Notes: generated from the sequence alone by a model not told the origin. A stretch of 64,000 nt of DNA from Sphingobacterium prati (GCF_013167215.1 NZ_JABJWY010000037.1:289130-353129); one strand, 5' to 3'. Counted from the first letter of the stretch, positions 1 through 9,789 are shown. Made by a program: numbers and translations.

Positions 1-1
1 G

Positions 2-127
2 GTTGTAATTGATTATCGGGTGAAGGCATTACCTACATCTTATATCCTCGATCCAAACGGTATTATCGTTGCGAAGAACCTCCGTGGCGGGGAGCTAGCG
101 GATTTTTTGAGGAAAACAATTAAGTAA
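2..127 (+). CDS. C-terminal end of a thioredoxin-fold (TlpA/AhpC-type) protein, partial
   Basis: Only the last 41 codons are inside the window; the reading frame starts at base 2 and stops at a TAA. The peptide contains LPTSYILDPNGIIVAKNL, the usual end of TlpA/AhpC-TSA thioredoxin-like proteins: a cis-proline PTSY strand followed by the L-I-D-P-N-G-x-I turn. It then ends in the final helix RGGELADFLRKTIK. The CxxC site would lie upstream, outside the window, so its redox role cannot be checked. About 100 bp of AT-rich sequence separates it from the response regulator on the same strand. Confidence 0.7.
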   Translation, partial: VVIDYRVKALPTSYILDPNGIIVAKNLRGGELADFLRKTIK

Positions 128-229
128 TCAATGTGTTATTGTTAATTGAAATATTACTTAATAATTTGGTAACATTAGATTAACCACTTGTTATCATTTT
201 GTTCATATTTTAGCAAAAAAATAAGACAA

Positions 230-925
230 ATGAGTTCTTCGAAACAAAAGATTTTAATTGTTGATGACGAAAAGGATATCTTGGATTTAATTGCATTCAA
301 CTTAAATCGTGAAGGTTATCAGGTCTCTACAGCGCAAAATGGGGAAGAGGCAATACAAGTTGCCAAACAAGTAAACCCTGACCTGATCATCTTGGATGTG
401 ATGATGCCTAAGATGGACGGTATTGAAGCTTGTCGCATCATGCGCGCGATGCCTGAATTCAAAAGTACCTTTATGGTGTTTTTGACAGCCAGAAGTGAAG
501 AATATTCGGAAATTGCCGGATTTCATGTTGGAGCAGATGATTATATCGCCAAGCCAATCAAGCCACGTGCTTTGATGAGCCGGATTAATGCAATATTGAG
601 AAGAAACGTGTCGGATGAGTCTGATTCTTCAGCACAGGATAAAATCGAGATAGCTGATCTGGTTATCGATAGAGATTCTTTCTTAGTCTACAGGGACGAG
701 AAAAAAATTGTCCTTGCCAAAAAAGAGTTTGAATTATTATATTTACTGGCCTCCAAACCAAATAAAGTTTTCACGAGAGAACAAATCCTAAAAAGTATTT
801 GGGAAGATTCAGTCGTTGTAACCAACCGTACGATCGATGTGCATATTCGTAAGCTCCGCGAAAAAATAGGCGACGATTATGTGACCACTGTAAAAGGAGT
901 AGGGTACAAATTTGATAAAGAATAA
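230..925 (+). CDS. OmpR-family response regulator (receiver + winged helix)
   Basis: Cytoplasmic two-component response regulator of 231 aa. The receiver domain covers about residues 5-125, with acidic pocket D12-D13, phosphoacceptor D56 in LDVMMP, T87 in FLTAR and K109 in AKP. A winged-helix Trans_reg_C domain covers about 140-228 and includes VTNRTIDVHIRKLREKIG and the C-terminal hairpin TTVKGVGYKF. The ATG at 230 is chosen because MSSSKQKILIVDDE is the normal receiver start; an upstream TTG at 188 would add 14 atypical residues. No sensor kinase lies beside it in the window, so its signal and targets are unknown. Bacteroidota RprY-type regulators have this architecture. Confidence 0.9.
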   Translation: MSSSKQKILIVDDEKDILDLIAFNLNREGYQVSTAQNGEEAIQVAKQVNPDLIILDVMMPKMDGIEACRIMRAMPEFKSTFMVFLTARSEEYSEIAGFHVGADDYIAKPIKPRALMSRINAILRRNVSDESDSSAQDKIEIADLVIDRDSFLVYRDEKKIVLAKKEFELLYLLASKPNKVFTREQILKSIWEDSVVVTNRTIDVHIRKLREKIGDDYVTTVKGVGYKFDKE

Positions 926-955
926 AACAAGAGGCTTAGGCCTCTTGTTTGTTTC
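925..955 (+). terminator. Rho-independent terminator after the response regulator
   Basis: Perfect 11-bp stem (925-935 with 940-950, core ACAAGAGGC/GCCTCTTGT) with loop TTAG. The 3' arm ends in GTTTG. It overlaps the stop codon. Confidence 0.75.
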
Positions 956-1073
956 CAGCGAAGATTTTCGCGCTTCTTTTCGTAAAAGCAGATGTACCTA
1001 CGATCCAATAGGCATAAGGATGGGTATTCTCTGCTTTTTGTCGCTTATTTGAACAACTCTTTGAACTGATAGC

Positions 1074-1104
1074 TTGATATCACGGCAACAAATCTTTACT
1101 TTTG
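1074..1104 (+). promoter_or_regulatory. Bacteroidota-type promoter for the pyrC operon
   Basis: A TTG at 1074-1076, then 20 nt, then TACTTTTG at 1097-1104, matching the phylum consensus TTG-N19-21-TAnnTTTG. Transcription would start near 1111, about 20 nt before the pyrC ATG. Confidence 0.65.
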
Positions 1105-1130
1105 ACAGATACCAAAGTAAAGAGATCAAC

Positions 1131-2468
1131 ATGTCATCTATTCTTATAAAATCTGCGCAACTTGTTAACGAAGGTAAAGTTGAGGCCGCTGATGTATATA
1201 TCAGCAATGGCCGAATCGAAATGATCGCACAGGAGATTAATCATCCTGCGGATCAGGAAATCAATGCTGAGGGGCTACATCTGTTTCCGGGATTAATTGA
1301 CGATCAGGTTCACTTTAGAGAGCCCGGGTTAACTTATAAAGCCGATATATGGCATGAAAGTCGCGCTGCGGTAGCAGGGGGGACAACCTCGTTCATGGAG
1401 ATGCCTAATACCGTTCCCAATACCTTAACACAGCAACTGCTTCAGGATAAATATGATATTGCTGGAAGGAATGCATTAGCCAATTACTCTTTCTTTATGG
1501 GGGCAGCTAACGATAACTTGGAAGAGGTGTTGAAAACCAATCCGCGTGATGTTTGCGGTATAAAGGTGTTTATGGGATCGTCCACCGGAAATATGCTGGT
1601 GGATAATGAAAAAGCATTGGAGGGTATTTTTGCAAACTCGCCCACGTTGATTGCCACACACTGTGAGGACGAAGCAACGATCAAGGCCAATCTGGCAGCA
1701 TTCAAGGAAAAATATGGTGAAGATGGATTGAAGATTGAGATGCATCCGTTGATCCGTTCTGCGGAAGCTTGTTATTTGTCTTCATCCAAGGCTGTGGAGC
1801 TGGCTAAAAAGCACCATACCAGATTGCATATTTTACACATATCAACAGCAAAAGAAATCGATTTATTTCGGAATGATATTCCATTAAAAGACAAGAAAAT
1901 CACAGCCGAAGCTTGTATCCATCACCTTTGGTTTTCTGATCGGGATTACGCAACAAAAGGGAATTTTATTAAATGGAATCCTGCTGTTAAGACTGCCAAT
2001 GATCGTGATCATATTCTTAAAGCGGTATTGGATGGGCATATTGATGTGATTGCAACAGATCACGCGCCCCATACAATCGAAGAAAAAACGCAGCCTTACG
2101 CGTCAGCGCCTAGTGGAGGTCCTTTGGTTCAGCATGCTTTACAAGCGTTATTGGATATGGTCAAAGCGGGTAAAATGACGCTGGAACAATTGGTTCAGAA
2201 GTCAGCACACAATACGGCGACATTGTTTCAGGTCGAAGATCGCGGCTATATCCGTGAAGGCTATTGGGCGGATCTTGTCCTCGTGGATCTAAATAAACCA
2301 TACACCGTTTCAAAAGAGAATATCCTTTCTAAATGCGGATGGTCTCCATTCGAAGGGCATACGTTTAGTTCAACGATCGAACATACAATCGTATCCGGTA
2401 AAGTAGCATTTTCTAAGGGAGAAATTATTGAGAAAGGAGCTGGCGAGCGTTTATTGTTCAATAGATAA
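1131..2468 (+). CDS. pyrC: Dihydroorotase, class I (amidohydrolase superfamily)
   Basis: Catalyses the reversible cyclisation of N-carbamoyl-L-aspartate to dihydroorotate, the third step of pyrimidine synthesis, in the cytoplasm. The protein is 445 aa, normal for class I enzymes. Metal-site motifs are visible: IDDQVHFREPG (residues 56-66), the carbamylated-lysine region GIKVFMGSSTGN, ATHCEDE, LHILHIST, and IATDHAPHT carrying the catalytic Asp. The first metal motif reads QVH rather than the usual HxH (Q59, H61); I believe this is seen in other Bacteroidota dihydroorotases, but I could not check. ATG 1131 is preferred to an in-frame upstream start at 1074, because that start would lie inside the promoter. 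It is followed after 11 nt by the S66 peptidase gene, so it probably heads a three-gene operon. Confidence 0.93.
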   Translation: MSSILIKSAQLVNEGKVEAADVYISNGRIEMIAQEINHPADQEINAEGLHLFPGLIDDQVHFREPGLTYKADIWHESRAAVAGGTTSFMEMPNTVPNTLTQQLLQDKYDIAGRNALANYSFFMGAANDNLEEVLKTNPRDVCGIKVFMGSSTGNMLVDNEKALEGIFANSPTLIATHCEDEATIKANLAAFKEKYGEDGLKIEMHPLIRSAEACYLSSSKAVELAKKHHTRLHILHISTAKEIDLFRNDIPLKDKKITAEACIHHLWFSDRDYATKGNFIKWNPAVKTANDRDHILKAVLDGHIDVIATDHAPHTIEEKTQPYASAPSGGPLVQHALQALLDMVKAGKMTLEQLVQKSAHNTATLFQVEDRGYIREGYWADLVLVDLNKPYTVSKENILSKCGWSPFEGHTFSSTIEHTIVSGKVAFSKGEIIEKGAGERLLFNR

Positions 2469-2479
2469 TTTATCGGAAT

Positions 2480-3535
2480 ATGCAGAAAAGGGCATTTATA
2501 AAATCAATTGCTTTGGGCGCAATGGGCATTCCGGTATTGGGGGCAGAACGATCCGTACAAATTGTGGAAGGGTTAACCGGGGCAGCTACTTTGCTTGCCA
2601 AGAGGTTACATCCTGGGGACACCATTGGTTTGATAACACCAGCGGGCGTATTGGATGATGAAGAATCGATCATTATCGCTCGCGAGATCTTTGAAACATT
2701 GGGTTTTAAAGTGAAAGAGGGACAGCATATCCGTAGCCGTTATGGCAACTTAGCCGGTACAGATCAGGAGCGTATTGCCGATATACATGATATGTTTGCT
2801 GATAAGGCTGTCAAAGCAATAGTCTGTATAAGAGGGGGCTCGGGAACTTCCCGTCTTCTGGACAGACTTGATTATAAGATGATTGCCCAAAATCCTAAAA
2901 TTTTGCTGGGCTATTCAGATATTACAGCATTAATTCTGGCTTTGTACGCTAAAACCGGACTTGTTGCTTTCCATGGTGCGGTTGGTATAAGTACATGGAC
3001 AAAGAAGCTCGCCGATGCGTTTAATGCACAATTTGTAGCGAATAAACCTGCGGTATTTGAAAACCCTAAATCAAAGGGGGATAATATTGTACAGACTAAA
3101 GACCGCATTGCCACAATTTCTCCCGGTACTGTTAATGGTGTACTGCTCGGTGGGAATATGACCGTATTGACCGGATTGTGTGGTTCGCCTTATCTACCCG
3201 ACTTTAGAGACAAAATACTTTTTATTGAAGAGGTGGATGAAGATATGGAACGCGTTGACCGCATGTTTTGCCAGTTAAAAAATGCGGGAATATTGGCTGT
3301 GATCAAAGGTTTTATCTTCGGAAAGTGTACGAATTGCAAACCGTCAGAGGGCTATGGCTCTGTGACATTGGACCAGCTGTTCAATGATTATATCAAGCCC
3401 TTAAAGGTGCCTGCTTATAGCGGTGCTGTCATTGGACATATTGCCGAACAATTTATCCTTCCGGTAGGGGCAAAGGTGAGAATGGATGCATCGCATGGAA
3501 CGATTACCTTACTTGAGGCGGCCTTAAAAGATTAA
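2480..3535 (+). CDS. S66-family LD-carboxypeptidase (murein tetrapeptide carboxypeptidase)
   Basis: Serine peptidase of the MEROPS S66/LdcA type. Family members remove the terminal D-Ala from murein tetrapeptides during peptidoglycan recycling. Visible landmarks are RGGSGTSRLL (residues 118-127), the GYSDIT box with the likely nucleophile S146, FIEEVDE carrying the catalytic Glu, and GHIAEQFILPVGA carrying the catalytic His. The length of 351 aa is slightly long because of an N-terminal stretch, KRAFIKSIALGAMGIPVLGA, that resembles a signal or Tat-type leader. If this leader works, the enzyme would be exported rather than cytoplasmic. It lies between pyrC (11 nt) and the M14-like gene (1 nt). 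Together with the NlpC/P60 and epimerase genes 8 kb away, it adds to a murein-peptide theme. Confidence 0.85.
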   Translation: MQKRAFIKSIALGAMGIPVLGAERSVQIVEGLTGAATLLAKRLHPGDTIGLITPAGVLDDEESIIIAREIFETLGFKVKEGQHIRSRYGNLAGTDQERIADIHDMFADKAVKAIVCIRGGSGTSRLLDRLDYKMIAQNPKILLGYSDITALILALYAKTGLVAFHGAVGISTWTKKLADAFNAQFVANKPAVFENPKSKGDNIVQTKDRIATISPGTVNGVLLGGNMTVLTGLCGSPYLPDFRDKILFIEEVDEDMERVDRMFCQLKNAGILAVIKGFIFGKCTNCKPSEGYGSVTLDQLFNDYIKPLKVPAYSGAVIGHIAEQFILPVGAKVRMDASHGTITLLEAALKD

Positions 3536-3536
3536 G

Positions 3537-4952
3537 ATGAATTTAATAAAAGAAGATTTTATCAAAGCCTTTTCTTTATATGAAGAAAAGGCTTTGCAAT
3601 ATAGACGATTTAAACATGCGGCTATTTTGCAGCTTTTGGAACGAAAAGAGATCCGTAAACAGCTTGCGATAGAGGAGATCGGAAAGTCAGTAGAAGATCG
3701 TTCGATTTTTAGACTGAAATACGGACAGGGGTCAGTAAAGGTACTGTTATGGTCGCAGATGCATGGCGACGAACCTACAGCAACGATGGCATTATTCGAT
3801 CTGTTTAATTTCTTAAATGGGGAGGAGGATGGCTTTGATACCTTGCGAAAGGAGATAGCGGAGAAACTGACTTTATACTTTATTCCGATGTTGAACCCTG
3901 ACGGTGCTGAGCGTTATCAGCGGCGGACTGCCATGGATGTGGATATGAACCGGGATGCGCGTGCGCTTGCAACTGTGGAAGGGGCCCTGCTGAAAGCGCA
4001 GGCGATGTTACTGAAACCAGACTTTGCTTTTAATCTCCATAATCAGAATAATTACTACAATATTCCAGGCAGCGCTACTCCTGTAACAATTTCTTTGCTG
4101 GTACCAGCCTACGATTATGCGAGAAGTGTCAATAGGGTTAGGGCGGATGCCATGCGGCTAATCGTTGGGATAAACAAGATATTACAGGAGTTTATACCGG
4201 ATGCTGTAGCGAAGTATGATGATGAGCATACACCGCGTGGTTTTGGAGATAATTTCCAAAAATGGGGTGCGCGTACCATTCTGATTGAATCAGGAGCCTA
4301 CGCTGGTGATCCTGAGAAACTGGAAGTTCGAAAACATAATTTCATTGCCCTATTACACGCCTTTCAGGAAATCGCTTCAGGATCCTATCTAGTACATGAT
4401 ATTGCAGATTACAACGCAATTCCTTTTAATGACGAAAAGCTTCATGATGTTTTGATTCGAAACTTATCCATCGAAAAAAATGGTAAAAGGATGCTGGTGG
4501 ATGTGGCTATTCGACAAAATGAAAAAACTGTAGCGAGTGACTATTACGTAGAAGGAGTGATTGAGGATATTGGTGATTTGCAAGATTTCTATGGATATAC
4601 CGATATTGATGTCGAAGGACTCCAATTTATTCCCGCAAAACTGTATACTGACCAGGTATTTTCACTGGCGGAGTTAACCTTACCTATTGTGATTGAGTTG
4701 TTGAAACAGGGCTATGGGGCGTTACAGATTTCTGATAGGCCCGAAGGTACGCAGCTGCATGATTTTCCGATTCAGATCTTAACAGATGCCAGTTTTCACT
4801 ATGCAGGTAGCCTCTTTTTTGAAGGGCAAGCTGACTTTTTTATCGGCTCCGAAGATGGAATTCGATTTGCATTGATCAATGGCTACCTATTGGATCTGAC
4901 GATTAATCTAACTGAGCAAAATTTTAAAAACAAACTTTATCAACCTAATTAA
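3537..4952 (+). CDS. M14-like zinc carboxypeptidase
   Basis: Metallopeptidase of the zinc carboxypeptidase (M14) type, 471 aa. Zinc ligands are likely H76 and E79 in SQMHGDEPTA and H168 in NLHNQ. Substrate-side residues sit in the MLNPDGAERYQRR and DMNRDAR motifs (residues 118-142), and the catalytic Glu is probably E251 in LIESGAYAGD. About 200 further C-terminal residues form a domain I do not recognise. There is no obvious signal peptide. Some M14 relatives cleave gamma-D-Glu-diaminopimelate bonds, and being transcribed with the S66 peptidase makes murein-peptide processing plausible; this is inference. The stop codon is immediately followed by a strong terminator. Confidence 0.8.
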   Translation: MNLIKEDFIKAFSLYEEKALQYRRFKHAAILQLLERKEIRKQLAIEEIGKSVEDRSIFRLKYGQGSVKVLLWSQMHGDEPTATMALFDLFNFLNGEEDGFDTLRKEIAEKLTLYFIPMLNPDGAERYQRRTAMDVDMNRDARALATVEGALLKAQAMLLKPDFAFNLHNQNNYYNIPGSATPVTISLLVPAYDYARSVNRVRADAMRLIVGINKILQEFIPDAVAKYDDEHTPRGFGDNFQKWGARTILIESGAYAGDPEKLEVRKHNFIALLHAFQEIASGSYLVHDIADYNAIPFNDEKLHDVLIRNLSIEKNGKRMLVDVAIRQNEKTVASDYYVEGVIEDIGDLQDFYGYTDIDVEGLQFIPAKLYTDQVFSLAELTLPIVIELLKQGYGALQISDRPEGTQLHDFPIQILTDASFHYAGSLFFEGQADFFIGSEDGIRFALINGYLLDLTINLTEQNFKNKLYQPN

Positions 4953-4989
4953 ATTCAAAAAGGCCACTAATACTGGCCTTTTTGAATTT
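4951..4989. terminator. Bidirectional terminator between convergent genes
   Basis: Perfect 16-bp stem (4951-4966 with 4974-4989, core AAAAAGGCCA/TGGCCTTTTT) and a 7-nt loop. A/T tracts on both sides serve both the M14 gene and the minus-strand susD gene. Confidence 0.85.
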
Positions 4990-4996
4990 AATTAAT

Positions 4997-6484
4997 CTAG
5001 TATCCGGGGTTCTGCTGTTCCTTCAATGTCGGATTGGCATTGATTTCGGATTGAGGGATTGGCAGGATATATTTTTCAAAAGTTCGGTCAATTTCCTTCG
5101 GACGGGTTTTGATCGTTAACCCTTGAAAGTCATCATTGAATATGATTTTCTTATTGAGCCGGATCATATCCCAGTATCGATGCCCTTCACCGAACAGCTC
5201 TTTGCTTTTTTCATTGAGTATGGCATCTTCGTTGACCGTGGCCGAAGAGAACGCAGGACGGTTCGGAGAGCGTTTACTGATAGCATTTAATAATTCTGCC
5301 GATTTTGCGGGATCTGCGCTTGGCTTTTTTAATGCCGCCTCTGCAGCAATGAGGTAAATTTCAGAAAGCCTGATTACTTTGATATTCACGGCCGTATTAT
5401 TTGTGTTTCCTTTGTCCCCAAGTGAATTTAGTGGTAAGGAGGTATTGGTATTTACACTACCTAGATTTTTATAAACGGCTCCCATACGTGTTGCCGAACT
5501 TTCGTCTCTTCCCAAAATTGCCCAGCGCACATCATTGTTATCTTCTTTCATGCGATTGAGGTAATAATCACTTGCGTAGAACATTCCACCCTGTCCACCC
5601 GTTCTTCTCATCAGGTAATAACCCAAGCTTGCTGTGCCTAAGTCAGCTTCGCCTTCGTTAATGCCAAGTTCATAGATAGACTCTGTGCCATACATGCTCG
5701 CCCAGGAAGACGCCCATTTCTCATTCTCATACAATTTATAGGTACCGCTTGTGATCACCTCATTTGCTTTTGAATAAGCATTTTCATAATCTGCCATTGT
5801 CAAATAAACCCTGCTTTGTATCGCTAAGTTCGCATAATAATTGATATAGCCGTTGTCAATAGCTTTATTTGCTCCAAGCAGCTCTTGGCCAGTTTTGAGA
5901 TCTTTTAGAATCTGGGTGTAGACTTCCGCTACAGTTGCTCTGGCTGGTTTATTGTTATAGGATGCTGGACTGATAACGATGGGAACCCCCAGAGAAGCTT
6001 TATCCTGTGTATATGATTTTCCGTATAAACGTACGAGGTCAAAATAGAATAGAGCCCGTAAAGTAAGTAACTGCCCCTGTGCATTTGTATATTGCGCTTT
6101 GGAATCTGTAGCTACTTGGTCAATTTTTTCTAATACGTCATTTGTCTGGGCGATACAATAATAAATCTGTGACCAGAAGCCCGAAAAGTTGTTTGTTTCC
6201 GCATCTTGATTAAATGAATACAGTTGGTCAAGTCCTCTTCCTTGGGAATAAACCGTTAGATCGCCACCCTTGACCTCGCCATACAGTTCAAAATTTCGAC
6301 CGTAATAACTTGATGAAGCGATCAGTCTGCTTAGCCCATTGATTCTATTGCGGGCATCACTGGCCCCATTAAGTGCTGTCCCTGCATCGATGGAATTGCC
6401 CGGCTCAACGTCTAGAAAATCCTTGCAGCTGCTGAAGGATGTTAATAAGGCCGCGGCTATAATAGATATTTTAAATATTTTCAT
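4997..6484 (-). CDS. SusD/RagB-family outer-membrane nutrient-binding lipoprotein
   Basis: Surface lipoprotein of 495 aa that caps a SusC-type TonB-dependent channel and binds its substrate. The leader MKIFKISIIAAALLTSFSSC ends in a lipobox with acylated Cys20, followed by KDFLDVEPGN, a typical SusD start. The helical TPR-like region and the C-terminal block RYWDMIRLNKK... with ILPIPQSEINANPTL and a final QNPGY are characteristic. It lies 18 nt downstream of its susC partner on the same strand and ends at the shared bidirectional terminator. The substrate cannot be read from sequence; neighbouring peptidase genes suggest peptides or muropeptides. Confidence 0.93.
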   Translation of the reverse strand: MKIFKISIIAAALLTSFSSCKDFLDVEPGNSIDAGTALNGASDARNRINGLSRLIASSSYYGRNFELYGEVKGGDLTVYSQGRGLDQLYSFNQDAETNNFSGFWSQIYYCIAQTNDVLEKIDQVATDSKAQYTNAQGQLLTLRALFYFDLVRLYGKSYTQDKASLGVPIVISPASYNNKPARATVAEVYTQILKDLKTGQELLGANKAIDNGYINYYANLAIQSRVYLTMADYENAYSKANEVITSGTYKLYENEKWASSWASMYGTESIYELGINEGEADLGTASLGYYLMRRTGGQGGMFYASDYYLNRMKEDNNDVRWAILGRDESSATRMGAVYKNLGSVNTNTSLPLNSLGDKGNTNNTAVNIKVIRLSEIYLIAAEAALKKPSADPAKSAELLNAISKRSPNRPAFSSATVNEDAILNEKSKELFGEGHRYWDMIRLNKKIIFNDDFQGLTIKTRPKEIDRTFEKYILPIPQSEINANPTLKEQQNPGY

Positions 6485-6502
6485 TGTTTAAAAGATTATG
6501 GA

Positions 6503-9500
6503 TTAAAAACCCAGTTCTATACCAAATGTGTAGGTTTTGCCGAGAGGAGTTTCCCAACCACGTGTTGCATATTGTCCAACTTCAGGATCGGCGATTTTAT
6601 ACTTGGATGCAGTCAATAAATTAGTTCCATTGAAATATACACGCGCATTGCTAAATCCTATTTTGTTCAAAACAGTTTTAGGCAACCTGTAACCAAAATT
6701 GATGTTTTTTAATCGGAGGAATGAAGCATCGTGTAATTGTCTGGAGCTATATTTTTGAGGGTCAGTCAAGTCGTTTCCGTCTAATTTCGGTAAGGTTCCG
6801 GATGTATTGTTTTCGGTCCACATATGTTCAAAAGCATATTCCGAGCGAATTCTTTCCCAGTAATAACCATCATCAGCTACATCTTTAAACGCTCCATCAT
6901 ATAATTTACCGCCAAGTTTGTATATAAAATTGAACCCAAGATTGAAGTTTTTGTACTCAAAATCAGTATTTATACCGCCGCTAACATTCGGAATACCATT
7001 TCCGATGATTGTATAATCGGCTTGATTAAAGTCATAAGTTGCTTTTCGACCATTATAATCAAATATACCGGAACCCGTGTTGCTGTTATTGGTATAATAG
7101 ACGTTTTTGCCATTGGTCGCGTCAACGCCTGCCCATTCGTAACCATAAAACGCGAGTGTCGACTGCCCTTCTCTATAAATAAATTGCGCACGGGCATCAC
7201 CGCTCCCTTTCGTATCATTTCCCACTGAGCCAGTAGGATCATACCAGATAATATCCTGGTTGTCATTTAGCTTTTGGACTTTTGAATTTATGAAAGCTGC
7301 ATTTACATTGGCACTCCATCTAAAATCATCTTTTTTGATAATGTCACCTGCTAATTCAATTTCGATTCCTTTGTTATTGATCTGTCCTACGTTTCTCAAT
7401 ACCGTGCTGAATCCAGTTGTTTGTGACGTTGGGACGTCCTGTAATAGGTTTTTGGAGGTACGATTGAAATATTCTACTGACCCCGTGATTCTGTTGTTTA
7501 AGAATCCAAATTCCAGTCCGGCATTGGTGGTATAAGAGGTTTCCCAGGTAATATCCGGGTCTGGGTTAGAGACAAGGTTACCTCCCGGTTGTCCTTTATA
7601 ATTGAAGTTGTTAAAGGATACAAGCCTTCTCCATCCAAAATTGTCCGTTGGTAAGGTTCCGTTGACACCGTAGGAGGCCTTCAGACGCAATGTACTGATT
7701 GCATCGTTTTCACGCAAGGAAGGAAGGCTTTTCAGGCTATAAGCACCCGATATCGACCAAAAATCTCCCCATCGGTTTTTCGGACCTAGTTTTGAAGAAC
7801 CATCACGACGATAGGAAGCCGCTAAAAAATAAGTGTTGTCATAATTGTATTCCGCCCTTCCGAGGAATGACATCAGGTTATAACCCCAGCTATACGCATT
7901 GGCTTCAAACTTACCCGCCGAAGAAATGTAAGGAAGCTCGGCAGAACCCAAACCACGACCAGTTGTACGCATAAAATCTGTCTTATTTTTTTCAGCCTCA
8001 AATCCGGCAAGTAAGTTTAGATTGTGCTTATCAAAAGATTTATTATAATTTACAGTACTTGAACTCACCAATTTCAGCATATTGGTGTTAAATTGGTGCA
8101 CTACACCACCATCGCTGATACCATTGAAATGTTTAGCGCTATAATATAGATAGTCCTTCATGTCCGTATAATCATACGAGAATACAGTTTTTGCGGTCAA
8201 TTCAGGAAGAATCATCCAGGTTAGGTTGCTGATAACACCCAGCTTATTTGTTTTTGAGTTGTTATCCCATTGCTGATCATAATAATCTGCATTGTAGGCA
8301 TAGCTACCATAGCGGTCTGTCCAGGCTTCACCCGTTTTATAGTTTGTAGGCCAGTATAATGGCCAAAGGAGATTTCTGGATTGTAGAAAATAGTTCGATC
8401 CTGTATTGCGGGTGTCGTTAAAACCTTTTTTCTTGTTGTGACCGATATTGATATTCGTTCCAAATTCAAGGTTATCAACGATTTTTTGCGTTAGATTGAG
8501 ACGACCTGAAATACGTTCGAACTCATTAACCTTAATTCTACTTTTATCTGTGGTGTAACCTAAAGAGGAAAAGTATTTCGTTGACTCAGTTCCCCCTGAA
8601 AGTGAAAGATTGTTGTCCTGATAGATCCCCGTGCGAAACAGCGCTTTATCCCAATCGTAATATTTTCCTTCACGGTTTTCAATTCCATCAGTCATTCCCA
8701 AAATGCTAACATTGCTCATTCTTAGGGGATCATTGACTTCAAATCGATAACCATGTCTGTTAAATTTGTTATTTAGCTGTCCAAGGGCGTAAATACTGGC
8801 ATCCCCATCGGTATAATTTACACCAGTTTTTGGATTGACGTTTGACGTGCGGTAATCATGAAATATCTGATACAGCATATTAACTTGATCCTGAGGCGAA
8901 GCTGTTTCGTAATTGTCTGTTGCCCAGGTTGGCGTAAAGCCGATGGAACTTTTAAAATTGACCGCAGGTTTTCCCGTTTTGCCCTTTTTTGTCGTTATTA
9001 AGATGACACCATTTGCTGCTCTGGAACCGTATAGGGAGGAGGCCGCCGCATCTTTTAGTACAGTAATCGTTTCAATGTCATCAGGATTGAGATTTCCCAT
9101 AACATTGTTTGATGTGTAGATGTAGTCCCCCATTTGGCCTCCCGAGCCGGAATTGGCAGGAACACCATCTATGACATAGAGCGGTTCGTTCGAAGCATTC
9201 ATAGAGCCTACGCCCCGGATACGAATGCTAGGTGTTGAGCCTGCCTGTCCAGAGGGAGTAGAAACTGTCAGACCTGCAACGCGCCCACTTAGGGCACTTT
9301 CAAATGAGGTTGTAGGAACGTTATCTATGTCTTTGGCTTTTACTGTTGCCGCAGATCCAGTATATGTACTTTTTTTTGCCGTACCATAAGCGACAACCAT
9401 GACCTCATCTAAAGCCTGTTCGCCACTTGTAAGAGTAATACTAATCGTTTTTCGTCCATTGATCTGAATCTCCTGTGCTTTATAGCCGACAGCAGATAGC

Positions 9501-9715
9501 ATTAGTGTAGCATTTGAATTTGCATTAAGGGTGAATAAGCCTTGTTCATTGGTCGATGTCCCTTGGCTGGATCCTTTGACATTTATGGTAACTCCACTGA
9601 CGGGATTACCATTGCTGTCTGTGATTTTCCCAGCAATCTGAATCTGTTGTGCATATAAAGACTGCATCGAACTACAGGCTATGAGACACAACGTTGTGAG
9701 CACATGTTGTTTCAT
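6503..9715 (-). CDS. SusC/RagA-family TonB-linked outer-membrane transporter
   Basis: Outer-membrane beta-barrel importer of 1070 aa, energised by TonB. In order: signal peptide ending LYAQQ (residues 1-24); a carboxypeptidase-D regulatory-like domain (about 26-100) with GKITDSNGNPVSGVTINVKG; a TonB-interacting segment, VMVVAYGTAKKSTYTGS; a plug with LYVIDGVP and VLKDAAASSLYGSRAANGVI; then a long barrel ending in YTFGIELGF with the terminal Phe. It pairs with the downstream susD. Together with the epimerase and NlpC/P60 genes upstream it probably forms one minus-strand transcription unit, although a 127-bp gap with a hairpin sits between the epimerase and this gene. Confidence 0.95.
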   Translation of the reverse strand: MKQHVLTTLCLIACSSMQSLYAQQIQIAGKITDSNGNPVSGVTINVKGSSQGTSTNEQGLFTLNANSNATLMLSAVGYKAQEIQINGRKTISITLTSGEQALDEVMVVAYGTAKKSTYTGSAATVKAKDIDNVPTTSFESALSGRVAGLTVSTPSGQAGSTPSIRIRGVGSMNASNEPLYVIDGVPANSGSGGQMGDYIYTSNNVMGNLNPDDIETITVLKDAAASSLYGSRAANGVILITTKKGKTGKPAVNFKSSIGFTPTWATDNYETASPQDQVNMLYQIFHDYRTSNVNPKTGVNYTDGDASIYALGQLNNKFNRHGYRFEVNDPLRMSNVSILGMTDGIENREGKYYDWDKALFRTGIYQDNNLSLSGGTESTKYFSSLGYTTDKSRIKVNEFERISGRLNLTQKIVDNLEFGTNINIGHNKKKGFNDTRNTGSNYFLQSRNLLWPLYWPTNYKTGEAWTDRYGSYAYNADYYDQQWDNNSKTNKLGVISNLTWMILPELTAKTVFSYDYTDMKDYLYYSAKHFNGISDGGVVHQFNTNMLKLVSSSTVNYNKSFDKHNLNLLAGFEAEKNKTDFMRTTGRGLGSAELPYISSAGKFEANAYSWGYNLMSFLGRAEYNYDNTYFLAASYRRDGSSKLGPKNRWGDFWSISGAYSLKSLPSLRENDAISTLRLKASYGVNGTLPTDNFGWRRLVSFNNFNYKGQPGGNLVSNPDPDITWETSYTTNAGLEFGFLNNRITGSVEYFNRTSKNLLQDVPTSQTTGFSTVLRNVGQINNKGIEIELAGDIIKKDDFRWSANVNAAFINSKVQKLNDNQDIIWYDPTGSVGNDTKGSGDARAQFIYREGQSTLAFYGYEWAGVDATNGKNVYYTNNSNTGSGIFDYNGRKATYDFNQADYTIIGNGIPNVSGGINTDFEYKNFNLGFNFIYKLGGKLYDGAFKDVADDGYYWERIRSEYAFEHMWTENNTSGTLPKLDGNDLTDPQKYSSRQLHDASFLRLKNINFGYRLPKTVLNKIGFSNARVYFNGTNLLTASKYKIADPEVGQYATRGWETPLGKTYTFGIELGF

Positions 9716-9789
9716 AAGAGTTTGAATTGATTAATTTAGTTTGTTAATATGTTGGTTTTATCAGTTGTTGATCTCAACACCGACAAAGG

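Noticed and set aside
2428..2658. 76-codon frame at the pyrC/S66 junction
   Set aside because: Out-of-frame overlap of two well-supported genes; no family match.
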